Shown here: piece by piece, positions 26,998-37,353 of the stretch
How positions within the stretch are numbered: position 1 is the stretch's first letter
Layout of the letters: each line of letters opens with the position of its first letter
Assembly (NCBI GenBank): GCA_029552545.1
Contig: JAKPDO010000037.1
Location: 62,001-126,000, forward strand
DNA length: 64,000 nt
Reading direction: 5' to 3'
DNA from: Planctomycetota bacterium
GTDB lineage: Bacteria > Planctomycetota > Phycisphaerae > Sedimentisphaerales > Anaerohalosphaeraceae
The notes under the pieces: generated by a model
The model's database searches: none
Told to the model about the DNA's origin: nothing
Seen by the model: the letters and a program-made list of their open reading frames with translations, nothing else
Made by a program: the position numbers and the translations under genes

Positions 26998-28628
26998 CTC
27001 TCTGGCGTCAAATAAAAAATACGCTCTTTACGGCCCTGTGCAGCGGTTCTGTTCTGTTTCTGGCTGCTACTCTGATGATTTTTCTGCTTCCTATGCTCTG
27101 GAAAGGCAGCAAAGCAGTCTTCTTCCGAAAGACCGTCGAATTCGACAAAATGCAGAAAGAACTGTTCAAACGGGGACATGCGGAAGACCTGGAAAGGCGA
27201 ACGGCACAAACAAACCAGGCTCGCCAGGAGGCGCTGGCCCTGCTGGAGCATTTCAGCCGGGGGATCGATACGGCTCTGTTGAGTCGGGAAGTGCGTTCCG
27301 CTTATCAGCAGCTCGGCCGCCATCTTCGTTATCTGGAAGTCTCGGATGACGAGTATGCCCGGCTCCGCGAGCAGGCCAAGGATATTCGCGATGCCTTTCT
27401 GCAGGCTCTGGAAACAACGGACAAAGCGGAGGCGGAATCGCTGCTGGATACCGTCGATGCCCAGCAGACCAACCCCCGCTTTCAGAACAGCCCATTTGAA
27501 GTGGTTTTTTCGCTTTCCAAACAGTACCGGCAGATTCTTCAGGAAATTGACCTGTCCCGACGGCCCGAATACGCCGCGGAACTGGATATTGTCAAAACAG
27601 AAATGCGGAACCTGTTCGGTCCACTGCCCGGCGAGTCCATTCCGCCTCTGCCGCAGGACCGTTTCGGAGCCACCCGCTGGGATGTGGCTCAAAGACATCT
27701 TCAATATCTAATTTATCAAACGAAATGGGTCCCATCCGGTAAGGATGACAAACGGCTGATTCCCAAACAAATCCGTCGAGATGACCCTGAAGAAGGAATT
27801 TTCGGAAAAACAGAGCTGGCTCCTCTGTTTTCGATGGTGGAACAAAATCTTGCCGCGATGCTTCAGCCCCGTCCGACGATTTACTGGCGTTATTTTCTGG
27901 ACGATAGCACGGCGGGCCACTACTTCGGCGGCGTCGGTCCGGAAGTCCTCGGCACCCTTCTGCTGACCGTCCTTTCGATGTGTTTTGCCGTTCCGCTGGG
28001 CGTTCTGTCGGCCGCCTATCTGGTCGAATATGCCGCAGGCGGAATCACAACCCGGATTATTCGAACCTGCATCAACACCCTGGCCGGTGTGCCCAGCATT
28101 GTGTACGGCCTGTTCGGTTTGGCCTTTTTCGTGCTGCTGGCCGGAAACCCCAGCATTCTATCCGCCTCAATGACCCTGGCTCTCCTGGTGCTGCCCGTGA
28201 TAATCCGGGCCTCCGAAGAAGCCATCCGAGCTGTTCCTCAGTCCTACAAAGAGGCCTCGCTGGCCCTGGGAGCGGGCAAATTCAGGACGTTTCTTACGGT
28301 TACCCTGCCGGCCGCCGGACCCGGAATTCTCACCGGCATCATCCTCAGTTTAAGCCGCGCCGCCGGTGAAACTGCTCCGATTCTCTTTGCCGGAGCCGTC
28401 GCTCTGGGGCCGATCCCCGATATCGGCCTTCATCTCAAATGGCTCTTTCAGCCAACCCGGGCCCTTTCCTACGGCTGCTATGACATTACCGTCGGCGACC
28501 GGCTGGCGATGCAGGTACCCCACAATCAATTCGGAATGGTGATGACGCTGATTCTGCTGGTCTTGCTACTGAATTTGGCGGCTGTCCTCCTGCGATGGCG
28601 AATGAGCAAAAAACTGCAAGGACTTTAA
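26994..28628 (+). CDS. pstA: Phosphate ABC transporter permease PstA with large periplasmic insert
   Basis: 544 residues, almost twice the usual length near 300. TM1 at about 13-36 is followed by a hydrophilic, helical insert of roughly 240 residues (about 50-290; e.g. [36 protein letters not shown]). The normal PstA core begins near 297 with [18 protein letters not shown] and includes the EAA loop [29 protein letters not shown]. The insert should lie in the periplasm beside PstS. The reading frame is intact throughout and the gene overlaps pstC by 4 bases. Confidence 0.9.
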   Translation: MTLWRQIKNTLFTALCSGSVLFLAATLMIFLLPMLWKGSKAVFFRKTVEFDKMQKELFKRGHAEDLERRTAQTNQARQEALALLEHFSRGIDTALLSREVRSAYQQLGRHLRYLEVSDDEYARLREQAKDIRDAFLQALETTDKAEAESLLDTVDAQQTNPRFQNSPFEVVFSLSKQYRQILQEIDLSRRPEYAAELDIVKTEMRNLFGPLPGESIPPLPQDRFGATRWDVAQRHLQYLIYQTKWVPSGKDDKRLIPKQIRRDDPEEGIFGKTELAPLFSMVEQNLAAMLQPRPTIYWRYFLDDSTAGHYFGGVGPEVLGTLLLTVLSMCFAVPLGVLSAAYLVEYAAGGITTRIIRTCINTLAGVPSIVYGLFGLAFFVLLAGNPSILSASMTLALLVLPVIIRASEEAIRAVPQSYKEASLALGAGKFRTFLTVTLPAAGPGILTGIILSLSRAAGETAPILFAGAVALGPIPDIGLHLKWLFQPTRALSYGCYDITVGDRLAMQVPHNQFGMVMTLILLVLLLNLAAVLLRWRMSKKLQGL

Positions 28629-28683
28629 AATGCTGCTTTCCTCGGATAAAATTCAGAAAAAACAACAACTCCTGAGGCCGAAC

Positions 28684-29538
28684 ATGGAACGACTTTCTTC
28701 ACAAACTGCTGACCGACAGCCGGGTCCTATCCGTCTGGCCGACCCGAACAGGAAACCGGAACTCCAGCAAACCATTCGGCCCGAACGCGTCATTATCCGC
28801 TCCAAAGACTTCAGCTTTTACTACGGCTCCAAAATCGGTGTCGAAAAGATTACAATGGATATTGAAGCCGGTTCCGTCACCGCCATCATCGGTCCCAGCG
28901 GCTGCGGCAAAAGCACGTTCCTCCGCTGCATTAACCGAATGAACGACCTTATTCCAAACACTCGGGCGGAAGGCCTGCTGGCTGTCGGCGGCCAGAATGT
29001 CTATGACAAAAACACCAATTTGGTCAACCTCCGTCAGCAGGTCGGGATGGTTTTCCAGAAACCAAATCCCTTCGCCAAAAGCATCTATGACAACGTTGCC
29101 TACGGCCCGCGTCTGCAGGGTATTCGGCGGCGCTCCGAACTGGATGCAATCGTCGAACAATGCCTCCGGGATGCGGCCCTCTGGGAGGAGGTCAAAGACG
29201 ACTTGTCCAAATCCGCCCTGGCCCTCTCCGGCGGACAGCAGCAGCGGCTGTGCATCGCCCGAACCCTGGCCAACAAACCCAAAATCATCCTGATGGACGA
29301 GCCCTGCTCCGCTCTTGACCCGCTGGCGACCGCCCGAATCGAAGACCTGATTGCCGCTCTCAAAGGAACCTATACCATTGTGATTGTCACCCACAACATG
29401 CAGCAGGCCGCACGCGTCAGCGACCGCACCGCCTTTTTCTGCCTCGGCAAACTCATCGAATACGGCCGAACCGATGTGCTCTTTACCAACCCCGCCAAAA
29501 AAGAAACCGAAGACTACATTACAGGCCGATTCGGATAA
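28684..29538 (+). CDS. pstB: Phosphate ABC transporter ATP-binding protein PstB
   Basis: 284 residues from ATG 28684, which has GAGG 6 bases upstream. An ATG at 28630, right after the pstA stop, is an alternative adding 18 residues. Walker [10 protein letters not shown], PstB-specific [18 protein letters not shown] and [26 protein letters not shown], signature [16 protein letters not shown], Walker [14 protein letters not shown]. It energises phosphate import. Confidence 0.93.
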   Translation: MERLSSQTADRQPGPIRLADPNRKPELQQTIRPERVIIRSKDFSFYYGSKIGVEKITMDIEAGSVTAIIGPSGCGKSTFLRCINRMNDLIPNTRAEGLLAVGGQNVYDKNTNLVNLRQQVGMVFQKPNPFAKSIYDNVAYGPRLQGIRRRSELDAIVEQCLRDAALWEEVKDDLSKSALALSGGQQQRLCIARTLANKPKIILMDEPCSALDPLATARIEDLIAALKGTYTIVIVTHNMQQAARVSDRTAFFCLGKLIEYGRTDVLFTNPAKKETEDYITGRFG

Positions 29539-29555
29539 ACGAAAGGAATCCGGAC

Positions 29556-30221
29556 ATGTCCGTTCATCTCAAACGCGAAATCGACCATCTCAAGCAAATG
29601 CTCCTGGAGCAGTGCTCACGGGTCGAAGAGCATCTTTGGAAATCGGTCAGGGCCGTTGAAACCTGGGACGGAACACTGGCTCGACAGGTTATCGACCGAG
29701 ACACAGAGATTGACCGCAAAGAAGTTGATATTGAGGAAGAGTGCCTGAAAATGCTGGCGCTGTATCAGCCCGTCGCTATCGACCTGCGTTATATCATCAC
29801 AGCCCTGAAAATCAACAACGACCTGGAACGCATCGGCGACTTGGCCGTGAATATCGCCGAACGTGCCGAATACCTGTCAGCCCATGAACAGATTGAAATT
29901 CCCTCCGACCTCGAACGGATGGCGGTAAACAGCCAAGCGATGGTCCGTCAAAGCATCGATGCGCTGGTCAATCTCGACTGCAGCACAGCCCATCGCGTCT
30001 GCCAAAGCGATGATGAGGTGGATGCCCTTCATAAATCGATGTATGAGCACATTCAGGAACGAATCCGCCGACGCCCGGAACAGATGGAATCGCTGATGCA
30101 CCTTCTGTCCGTTTCACGGCATTTGGAGCGCATCGCCGACCACGCCACGAACATCGCCGAAGATGTCATCTACCTCGTGGAAGGTCACATTATCCGTCAT
30201 AAAAAGCAGGACCCTCGTTAA
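29556..30221 (+). CDS. phoU: Phosphate signalling protein PhoU
   Basis: 221 residues, two three-helix PhoU bundles with the metal-binding E/D motifs (DLERIGDLAVNIAERAEYL and HLERIADHATNIAEDVIYL). It links Pst activity to PhoR and represses the regulon at high phosphate. Last gene of the operon, with AAAGGA upstream; it ends 10 bases from the convergent GH44 gene. Confidence 0.94.
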   Translation: MSVHLKREIDHLKQMLLEQCSRVEEHLWKSVRAVETWDGTLARQVIDRDTEIDRKEVDIEEECLKMLALYQPVAIDLRYIITALKINNDLERIGDLAVNIAERAEYLSAHEQIEIPSDLERMAVNSQAMVRQSIDALVNLDCSTAHRVCQSDDEVDALHKSMYEHIQERIRRRPEQMESLMHLLSVSRHLERIADHATNIAEDVIYLVEGHIIRHKKQDPR

Positions 30222-30230
30222 GAGAGCCGC

Positions 30231-32000
30231 TTACCGAAGCCATTCATCAGAGAATACAGCCCAATCGGCGCCGTCAATCGCACCGTCCCGGTTGAAATCG
30301 CCGCTGCTGCTTTCCGGCCCCAATCCCCCTGCAAGCCACTGTCCGCAGAACAGAGCCAAATCCTCCAGCCCGACTTGACAATCCCCTGACAAATCCGCCA
30401 AGGGCCGCTCAGACTGAAGCACAAAATGACAGGCCGTCAGGGGCGGAATGCTGTAGGAAAATGTATTATTGACAATCGGCGAAACGGGCGTCCGCTCCGT
30501 AATGGAGGCGCTGGAGCCGTCAAAGGCCCACACACGACCGGATGTATAAAGACAGGGGCTGGTAATTGTAAAACTGCCGCTGATGGCTTCCGTCAAATGC
30601 TTGTTCAAAACAATCAGGCAAAGCCGGTTGTTGATTCCGGAAAACATTGATGCATAAATGGAACTGTTGACTTTGTCTGACATCGAAGCGGCTACCTTTA
30701 CATCCCCGAAGGTTGAGCCGTTTCCGTCATAATTTCGGTACAGATTAAAGGCCGCATTCGTATAGACTCCGTTACCGCCCCAGTACGTCGCCAGATAAAC
30801 GCCGTATTTTCCGAATAGTCCCAGCACATCCGCCTGAGCGATCCCGCCGGAAATATGGTTTTCCCCGCCGTAATTGTATTCCGTGAAGGCCAGTTTTGTT
30901 CCCGGATAATACGTCTGAATGGAATTGAAAATCTTCGGAAGCAAAGGCAGATAACTGCTGAACCATTGCCCAATCCAGCTGTTTTCAATATACCCGCTGT
31001 CCCACAGCGTCCGCGGCGCCTGCATCCGCGTGATGTAGTTTGTCTCCGTCGCCGCAAAATCGGTAATCCGGACATCATTGTCATCCCGTGCCTCCGGATA
31101 CCAGTGCACATCCAGCACATCCAGCAGCCGCCGCCCGCCGGCCAGTTCCGCTGCCTTCATCTGAGCCAGATAATAATCGATAAACCAGGAACAGCTTCCT
31201 TTGACGCTGTTCCAGTCCGGCGCATCCTGCAAACTCAAAAACGCCGCAAAGCCATACAGAACCGGCCCGGTAATCTGCGCATACGGGTCCACATCCTTGA
31301 CCGCCGCCGCCAGTGCTATACTCCTGCTGATCAGCTCCGCACAGCCCACCTTGTTCGGATGAATCCGCGGATGCGTATAAGCCCACAGGGCCGGCTCATT
31401 GTCCAGCGAGTAAAACTTGACCCCCGTCGGAGTGTTGGCGTTTCCGAAGGTGGTCACCAGATAATTGACAAATTCATCCATATACACATAGTTGTCCGTC
31501 GTATTCGGGCTTCCCGCCGGCACACAAAACGGGGCATTTTTCTTATAGACGACCTCTTTCCAGCGGGAGGAGGGGGCCGTTTGGGCTTCCGTAACCGTCC
31601 CCCAGTCATCCGCCGACACATAACCGGCCATCTGTAGCGTCAGAACCGATGCACGCCCGGCATTGATATCCGCCTGTCGAAAATCCGCATAGACCTTGCC
31701 AGATATCAGCTGCTGATTCCACGGCAGATAGCTGGACATATACCGGTCGCTCGAGTGATTCCAGTCGCTGCCTGCATTGGAAAAATTATTTTCCCAGTTA
31801 TACCCCGTTGTGCGGTTGCCTCCCATCCGCCGAACCGTCAGATTCCCGCAGGTTACGTGGTCGAAATTGGCCCCGTAAATATAGGGACTGATCATCGCCC
31901 GCCCGTTTTCCGTATTGACCGTGTATGTCACACTGATTGCCCCGTTCCCAATGGCTGCCAACCAGCCGACAGCCAAACCAATCCAAGCTGCTTTCCTCAT
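30231..32000 (-). CDS. GH44 endo-beta-glucanase/xyloglucanase with dockerin-like tail
   Basis: 589 residues from MRKAAWIG, a signal peptide with GGGAG upstream. The catalytic region has GH44 landmarks: ISPYIYGANFDH, LTVRRMGGNRTTGYNWENNFSNAG, acid/base E202 in YSLDNEPALWAYTHPRIHP and nucleophile E374 in LAFTEYNYGG, then a C-terminal beta-sandwich as in the family. Residues about 540-589 hold two dockerin-like EF-hand repeats (DLSGDCQVGLEDLALFCGQW and DFNRDGAIDGADWAVFSDEW). GH44 enzymes cut xyloglucan, glucomannan or cellulose. It is the last gene of the GH5-GH9-GH44 run; GH9 lies 39 bases upstream. Confidence 0.87.
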   Translation of the reverse strand: MRKAAWIGLAVGWLAAIGNGAISVTYTVNTENGRAMISPYIYGANFDHVTCGNLTVRRMGGNRTTGYNWENNFSNAGSDWNHSSDRYMSSYLPWNQQLISGKVYADFRQADINAGRASVLTLQMAGYVSADDWGTVTEAQTAPSSRWKEVVYKKNAPFCVPAGSPNTTDNYVYMDEFVNYLVTTFGNANTPTGVKFYSLDNEPALWAYTHPRIHPNKVGCAELISRSIALAAAVKDVDPYAQITGPVLYGFAAFLSLQDAPDWNSVKGSCSWFIDYYLAQMKAAELAGGRRLLDVLDVHWYPEARDDNDVRITDFAATETNYITRMQAPRTLWDSGYIENSWIGQWFSSYLPLLPKIFNSIQTYYPGTKLAFTEYNYGGENHISGGIAQADVLGLFGKYGVYLATYWGGNGVYTNAAFNLYRNYDGNGSTFGDVKVAASMSDKVNSSIYASMFSGINNRLCLIVLNKHLTEAISGSFTITSPCLYTSGRVWAFDGSSASITERTPVSPIVNNTFSYSIPPLTACHFVLQSERPLADLSGDCQVGLEDLALFCGQWLAGGLGPESSSGDFNRDGAIDGADWAVFSDEWLR

Positions 32001-32039
32001 CACCGGATTCTCCCGCTGTTTAATCCCATTCACTCTAAC

Positions 32040-34556
32040 TTACTCATCGCCCCAATATCGGGCAAACTCCGAAAAATCCTGAAAGTCCACCACTCCGTCC
32101 CCGCCGGCCGGATAAATATCAGCCGACAGATTCTCCGTCTGCAGCCACTCCCCCGCCAGAATAACCAGGTCGGCAATATCCACATCCCCGTCCGGCTCAA
32201 AATCTCCCGGGACGGAATTCGTCTTGTACAACCCATACAAATACGCATAGAGAGCCATTTTGCCCCGCATGGTTTGCTGAGGGGTAAATTCCGAATGAGC
32301 CCATACATATCTTGTATTGAAATACCCTTCCGCTCTGGGCCAGTTCGAATAAGCCGGATAACACTTCTCCGTCATCCAGCTGGGTCTTCCCATAATCATC
32401 CCGCTGTACCAGTCGTCAGTATTCAAATAGGGAGTATGGCCGGGATGCAGGCCGGGTGTTCCGTCATCCCGACCCGATGTATAAGCGTTTTCGATACTCC
32501 GTTTGCCGGCCAGACTGGTCGAAGCGGTTGTCATATAAATGATGTTCAGAGAATTGCGCCCAAGCCCCCAGTCCGCTTCCAATACAAGGGCATTTTCAAA
32601 CAATTCTTTATCGGAAGAAGTGTCGGCAACTGCATGGGCTGCTATAGACCGCTGCACATTCTGGATTGTCTTGAAATATCCTGAATTGTATCCGCAGTTG
32701 TAGTTTTCCGTAGCCCGGCGGGAAGGCCGAGAACTGATGTTGTTGGCTTCTACGTTTTTGGCCTCATTAATCAGAGACGCCTTCATTCGGCTGTAAAGAG
32801 CCGGATAGCGAACGGGCTGTCTGGTTTTTAAATAACCGGCCACAGCCCAAAGCTGATTGAAACTCGAGTTGGCGACCGGCGACGTATTCGTCGTCGATTC
32901 ACTCAAAGCATTCACCACATCTTCATAAGCCGGATCTCCGGTCACATTGTACAGATACACCGCCGCCGTCATCTTCAGGTCCTTGCCCCGGAGAACGGCA
33001 TACCCTGCATCCACACTGGCATTCAGCATCGGGTCCGGCAGGGCCGAAGCATAATTGTATGCGGTAACGGCCGCCTGGGTATACGTCTCTTTCAGGTCAT
33101 TCAGTCCGGCAAGCATAAAACAATACGCCAGCATCGAAGCATTGGCAGCGTTCGCCCAGGCGGCAATCGGCGTATTGCCCGCCTGGTACAGAATATTGCT
33201 CCCGTTTGGATTGGTCAGTCCGTAACTGTATCCATCTCCGTCACGGAGCCGCAGCCAGAAATCCACTTCATTTCTGGCCTCATCCAGAAGGTCCGGAATC
33301 CCGTTGCCGCTTTCCGCTATGCCGAGATTGTCATCATTTAACCGGCCGTCCGTCAGAATATACGGCAGAAGCATATCATAAATAATGGAGATATGTCCCA
33401 GATGCCTGTCCCAGTCCAGGGCATCCGAGTGGCCGCCGTAGGCATTGTTGTTCTGGGGGCTGCCCGGTTTGACATAGGCCGCCCAGGCATTGGGATTGTC
33501 CCACGGATCCCCGCCGGTAAACGTCCCCCAGTTCGGATGAATAGGCGACATCGTCGTGATATACACCCTCGTACTGGGCGGAGAAACGTTGGGAATATAA
33601 AGAGGCCGGCGGGGAACCGGGCTCATGTTGAGATTGTCCTGACCGATGCGCATATAAAAAAAGCCGAGTACACTGACCCGGAACGGCTCAAAATACACAT
33701 CTTTTTTGATCTGGAAATCCTCGCTGCACCCGACCCCTTCAATCGCAATCCGGTACGTGCCGGGAATCTGAAATCCGGTAAAATCAGCTTTCCAGACATT
33801 GGAGGCCGTTAAATTATACCATCCGACATCATTGGTGCTGCTGTTTTTCCAGAAGGCAACAGTCCCGACTTCCTGTGAAGTCCCGCTGTCTACATTATAG
33901 ATATACACCTTATTTCCGACAAAAGACGAATAATCACGAGCTCCCCCATCTCCCATCCAGATATACAAATCAACCGCTTTGACGCTACTGTCATCCAGAT
34001 ACCCGACCAGGTTTACATGCACGGCCTCCGAACGGCTGCTGAATATATCGAACGTGACCGTCCGGCTGAGCACATCGGAATTTGTATTGGGATTGATTTC
34101 AACGGTATAACTGGTTCCCGGCAGCATCGAATACGGCAGCTTCAAATAAATAGTATGTTCCATCGTATATTCATAATTCCAGTCATTGGCTGCGGTGTTC
34201 CAGTCCATCTCCGCCATACCGTTCAGTTTTGACTTCCGCCAGCAGCGGGTCGGATTGACCCCGCCAGTCCCGTAACGGGCATCCGCAGCTGACTTGATCA
34301 CCCAATTGCCTGTGGAGACGGCATTGGCTGTATTCAATGCGGCACCATAAGAAACGACATAATTATTGGCTGTATTATGATCGGAGGTATAGGCCGTGCT
34401 TCCAAGCCCGTCATCGACAAACTTTACCTCCCCGTCCATAAAGGACACCATCAGGTAGTCCTTGTCGACAACTTTTACCTCAACAAGTTTGGCTGCAATC
34501 GCATTCAGAGAAATGAAGCAGAAAAAGAACCACAATACGGTAAGTTTTGTTCTCAT
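32040..34556 (-). CDS. GH9 endoglucanase-like glycoside hydrolase with dockerin-like tail
   Basis: 838 residues with a signal peptide (1-21). An N-terminal beta-rich region (about 25-290) includes a CelD-N-like Ig domain (EPFRVSVLGFFYMRIG boundary). The GH9 (alpha/alpha)6 domain follows, about 300-780: the catalytic aspartates are in the GG-SDALDWDRH segment (counterpart of GGWYDAGD), SGNGIPDLLDEARNEVDFWL is conserved, and the acid glutamate is likely in AHSEFTPQQTMRG. The C-terminus has dockerin-like repeats (DFEPDGDVDIADLVILAGEW and GDGVVDFQDFSEFARYW). GH9 mainly hydrolyses beta-1,4-glucans. It lies between GH5-like and GH44 genes in one operon. Confidence 0.88.
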   Translation of the reverse strand: MRTKLTVLWFFFCFISLNAIAAKLVEVKVVDKDYLMVSFMDGEVKFVDDGLGSTAYTSDHNTANNYVVSYGAALNTANAVSTGNWVIKSAADARYGTGGVNPTRCWRKSKLNGMAEMDWNTAANDWNYEYTMEHTIYLKLPYSMLPGTSYTVEINPNTNSDVLSRTVTFDIFSSRSEAVHVNLVGYLDDSSVKAVDLYIWMGDGGARDYSSFVGNKVYIYNVDSGTSQEVGTVAFWKNSSTNDVGWYNLTASNVWKADFTGFQIPGTYRIAIEGVGCSEDFQIKKDVYFEPFRVSVLGFFYMRIGQDNLNMSPVPRRPLYIPNVSPPSTRVYITTMSPIHPNWGTFTGGDPWDNPNAWAAYVKPGSPQNNNAYGGHSDALDWDRHLGHISIIYDMLLPYILTDGRLNDDNLGIAESGNGIPDLLDEARNEVDFWLRLRDGDGYSYGLTNPNGSNILYQAGNTPIAAWANAANASMLAYCFMLAGLNDLKETYTQAAVTAYNYASALPDPMLNASVDAGYAVLRGKDLKMTAAVYLYNVTGDPAYEDVVNALSESTTNTSPVANSSFNQLWAVAGYLKTRQPVRYPALYSRMKASLINEAKNVEANNISSRPSRRATENYNCGYNSGYFKTIQNVQRSIAAHAVADTSSDKELFENALVLEADWGLGRNSLNIIYMTTASTSLAGKRSIENAYTSGRDDGTPGLHPGHTPYLNTDDWYSGMIMGRPSWMTEKCYPAYSNWPRAEGYFNTRYVWAHSEFTPQQTMRGKMALYAYLYGLYKTNSVPGDFEPDGDVDIADLVILAGEWLQTENLSADIYPAGGDGVVDFQDFSEFARYWGDE

Positions 34557-34595
34557 AGGCCGCCTTTTTGAATGGGTTCTCCGTTCAAACTCCAG

Positions 34596-36449
34596 TTAAA
34601 ACAACCAGTCGGAAGACAGGTCCGCCGCTTCCGACATCTCATAGGGATTCAGCCATCCCGATGCCAAAACCGCCAAATCCTCCAGATTCACCTGACAATC
34701 CAGGTTCAAATCTCCATACGCACAAAGCGTCGGCAAAGTCAGCTCGATATAATCAAAATACATCCACCCCCAGAATTTCTCAATCGCAATCGTATTACTG
34801 CCTGCCGACAGCCCGACCTCTACCGTCTTCGTCAGCCAGGTTTGAGTCTGTGCATCATCAAAAACCAGCAGCATCTGCGGACCGCCGTTAATCCGCAGAT
34901 ACTGCGTTTTCGGCGTCCCATAATAAAGATTGTACCGAATGGTCATCGGATACGTTCCTGGAGCAGGCACCTGAACCGTCCAGGTAATCGTCCCATCGTC
35001 CGTCATACGAAGATACTGACCGCCGCCGGCCGAGGAGGAATTGCGGACAACAATCGTGCCTGTATAAACAGCCGCCTCGGCCTCATATCGCTGCGGCTGC
35101 ACCCCGACACTTCCCCCTGCCCGCAGAAGGACCGCTTCCGAAGTCCCTTTGAGATTCTCGCTGTCTGTCGCACGAGCCGTCAGGATATAGGTTCCCTCCG
35201 GCACACTGCTCCAGGTAAACTGATACGGGCTTTGGGTATCCTCCCCTAATTTCGTGGCTCCCTCATAGAACTCCACCTTCGCAATCGAGCCGTCGGAATC
35301 CTCCGCCTCCGCCTCCAGAGTCAGATTCACATTCGCCGGGATTCGAATCGGCCCCGCGGGCCAGACCATTCGGCACACCGGCGGCAGCGGGTCCCCTTCC
35401 AGACGAATCAGAATATCCTCCGGATGGGCCGACGAAACCGCCAGAATATGTTCAAGCATTTGACTTTGAGGAACCGTATCCGTCCACGACCATGCCAGCG
35501 CCCCCGCATAGCCGTTTTGATAAAGGGTCTCATAGGACTGATTCGTACAATACGTACAGTTTGGATAGAACTCCGCAATCACCAGCGGCTTATCCAGCCC
35601 CCAATACGAAGCCGGATGCAGAAACGGCGAATGAGCCGCTCCCGCCCAGTCATAATAATGAATGCAGTAAAAATCCAGCGTCCCGTCCGCATCCCCGCCG
35701 GCGGCAATCAGCCGTGCATCCGTATAATAATTGGTATGCCCGTCCACATCCGTCCCCGCCTGCATATCCCAGCACCCGCTGGTCACCGGCACTCCCGGCG
35801 CCGCCCGATGAATCGCCCCCGCACACCGATTGACAAAGGCCTGAATCGCCGACATCGGAACCCGCCGAATCCCCGACCAGCCGAACTCATTGCTCATCCC
35901 CTCCGGCTCATTAAAAATCTCCCACGCCAGAATCGCCGGATGCCCCGCCAGAGCCGACACCATCGGAATCAGCGCATTATCAATGTAGGTTTGCCGATAT
36001 GTCGGGTCCGTCAGAATCGCCATCGACCGGTCCGTAATCGCCGTCCCGTAAGATTCCCGCAGCATATCAAACGACCACAGACACAGCATCAGAGAAATCC
36101 GATGCTCCCACGCCAAATCCAGAATCGCTTCCAAATCCGCAATGGTATTCGTGCCGGGTCCCGTCACCGCAAAGCCGTTCCAGGCCGGTGTATTGGCTCC
36201 GTTGGTATGCAGCCACAGCCGCATACAGTTTGCCCCGCTGGACTCCAGCTGCGAAAACACACTCTCAAAATGAACCAAATCCGGGGTAGCCGGGTTCGGT
36301 CCGATATCGTCGGCAAAATGATGCCACGCCAGATTCAGTCCATTCAGAAACAGATTCTGATTATGAAAAGGAATCCGAGAAAACTCCGCCCCGCTTATAG
36401 ACTGCAGCGACAAAACAACACCCACAAACCAAGAACCCGCGTACTTCAT
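34596..36449 (-). CDS. GH5-like (clan GH-A) hydrolase with Ig, CBM and dockerin-like modules
   Basis: 617 residues from MKYAGS, with GGAGG 7 bases upstream; the longer ORF start at 36530 would place 27 odd residues before the signal peptide. Catalytic TIM barrel about 20-340 with acid/base E181 (AWEIFNEPEG) and nucleophile E293 (PLVIAEFYP). Ig-like Big_7-type domain about 360-445 (VEFYEGATKLGEDTQSPYQF), then a CBM6/35-like domain about 454-573 (RYEAEAAVYTGT, GGGQYLRMTDDG, FDYIEL). The dockerin-like tail has one full repeat (GDLNLDCQVNLEDLAVLASG) and a stunted second. Mannanase or related activity is likely from context; the GH5 subfamily is not resolved. Confidence 0.82.
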   Translation of the reverse strand: MKYAGSWFVGVVLSLQSISGAEFSRIPFHNQNLFLNGLNLAWHHFADDIGPNPATPDLVHFESVFSQLESSGANCMRLWLHTNGANTPAWNGFAVTGPGTNTIADLEAILDLAWEHRISLMLCLWSFDMLRESYGTAITDRSMAILTDPTYRQTYIDNALIPMVSALAGHPAILAWEIFNEPEGMSNEFGWSGIRRVPMSAIQAFVNRCAGAIHRAAPGVPVTSGCWDMQAGTDVDGHTNYYTDARLIAAGGDADGTLDFYCIHYYDWAGAAHSPFLHPASYWGLDKPLVIAEFYPNCTYCTNQSYETLYQNGYAGALAWSWTDTVPQSQMLEHILAVSSAHPEDILIRLEGDPLPPVCRMVWPAGPIRIPANVNLTLEAEAEDSDGSIAKVEFYEGATKLGEDTQSPYQFTWSSVPEGTYILTARATDSENLKGTSEAVLLRAGGSVGVQPQRYEAEAAVYTGTIVVRNSSSAGGGQYLRMTDDGTITWTVQVPAPGTYPMTIRYNLYYGTPKTQYLRINGGPQMLLVFDDAQTQTWLTKTVEVGLSAGSNTIAIEKFWGWMYFDYIELTLPTLCAYGDLNLDCQVNLEDLAVLASGWLNPYEMSEAADLSSDWLF

Positions 36450-36479
36450 CACCGGCCCTCCGGGGGCATCTGCGCAGGC

Positions 36480-36518
36480 AAAAAAGGGCCGCCGGACTGC
36501 TTCCTTCGGCGGCCCTTT
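36480..36518 (-). terminator. Rho-independent terminator after the PEP-CTERM gene
   Basis: 12-bp perfect stem AAAGGGCCGCCG / CGGCGGCCCTTT with a 12-base loop and, reading on the minus strand, a run of six T. It separates the upstream PEP-CTERM gene from the GH5-GH9-GH44 genes, so downstream expression would be reduced by partial termination. Confidence 0.8.
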
Positions 36519-36557
36519 CGTCCACCCCAATCAACAATTCCTCTTTCCCTTCGGCCT

Positions 36558-37184
36558 TTATTGCCTCTTGCGAAGCAGCGGCAGGGCTCCCAGACCCAGC
36601 AAAGCAATCGTGGTCGGCTCCGGAATCAGCTGAATATTGTCAATATAGAAATTCCCGGCGCCGGCAACAGGATTCTGCTGGAAGGAAATCACAATCTGGA
36701 ACCAGTCCAGGGCATTGTAGCTGGGAATTTCCAGCCGATACGTCTTGAAGGCGTCACCCGCCCAGGGACCCCAGTCAGTCGAGGTCGGCAGTCCCGTCAG
36801 CCGATCCACCGCTGTGGCCGTCGTCCACTCCTGCCACCCGCTGTTGCTGTTAAATGCAATCTTATCGGCAACCTTGGTCCAGTTGCTGCCCGACCACTCA
36901 TTGGCATACATCGTCACATCGAAGGTCAGAATAACGTTGTTCATCAGTCCCGGGGCCGAGGGCGCATTCCACTGCATCTTCCAATATCCGCCGTCTGAAA
37001 GTTTCACAGCCACGCTGTTGTTTCCCCGCGTAACCGTTCCCGGCACTGAACCAATCGTAAACGAAGCTCCGCCTTCCCAGCTCGGACCCCAGTTATCCAT
37101 CCCGGCTTCAAAATCGCCGATCACCACGGCCTGGCTGACGGAGACGAGCCCCATCGCAAACAACATCAGCAAACATTTCTTCAT
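36558..37184 (-). CDS. PEP-CTERM protein with beta-sandwich module
   Basis: 208 residues: signal peptide (1-19), one beta-sandwich-like domain (about 22-185) and a PEP-CTERM sorting signal at the end (IPEPTTIALLGLGALPLLRK). The domain is clearly related to residues 25-195 of the neighbouring PKD protein: both have DFE-G-D near the start, W--QW-APS-P, ADKIAFNSNSGWQEWTT versus CEKIALQSNAPGGGWVEYTT, RLTG and DWG-W-GD-F. No enzyme motif is seen, so it may be a carbohydrate-binding module. Surface anchoring through exosortase is implied by the tail, although no exosortase is in the window. AAGGAGAAGG precedes the ATG. Confidence 0.8.
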   Translation of the reverse strand: MKKCLLMLFAMGLVSVSQAVVIGDFEAGMDNWGPSWEGGASFTIGSVPGTVTRGNNSVAVKLSDGGYWKMQWNAPSAPGLMNNVILTFDVTMYANEWSGSNWTKVADKIAFNSNSGWQEWTTATAVDRLTGLPTSTDWGPWAGDAFKTYRLEIPSYNALDWFQIVISFQQNPVAGAGNFYIDNIQLIPEPTTIALLGLGALPLLRKRQ

Positions 37185-37305
37185 CTTGTCCTTCTCCTTT
37201 CTAAGAATCGTATTGAATTCGAATCATTCTCAACTGCCGTAAACACCCTCACACACTCTCACACGCACACTTTTTTTAAAACTTCCAAACCCAAAAACAC
37301 AGAAG

Positions 37306-37341
37306 GCGAGGGCCTTGCCTTTTTATCAGCAAGACCCTCGC
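37306..37341 (-). terminator. Hairpin after the PKD/dockerin gene
   Basis: GCGAGGG (37306-37312) pairs with CCCTCGC (37335-37341), extended inward by CTTGC/GCAAG with one mismatch. It lies 13 bases past the stop codon of the minus-strand gene. The T tract is weak, so I call it a probable terminator. Confidence 0.6.
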
Positions 37342-37353
37342 ACCTTATTCTCC

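Noticed and set aside
35424..36998. 524-codon open frame antisense to the GH5-like gene
   Set aside because: Arg/Pro/His-rich composition typical of a reverse-strand shadow and spans two real genes.
37200..37280. CACACTCTCACACGCACAC stretch as a microsatellite or repeat array
   Set aside because: Too short and irregular; no repeat unit recurs elsewhere.
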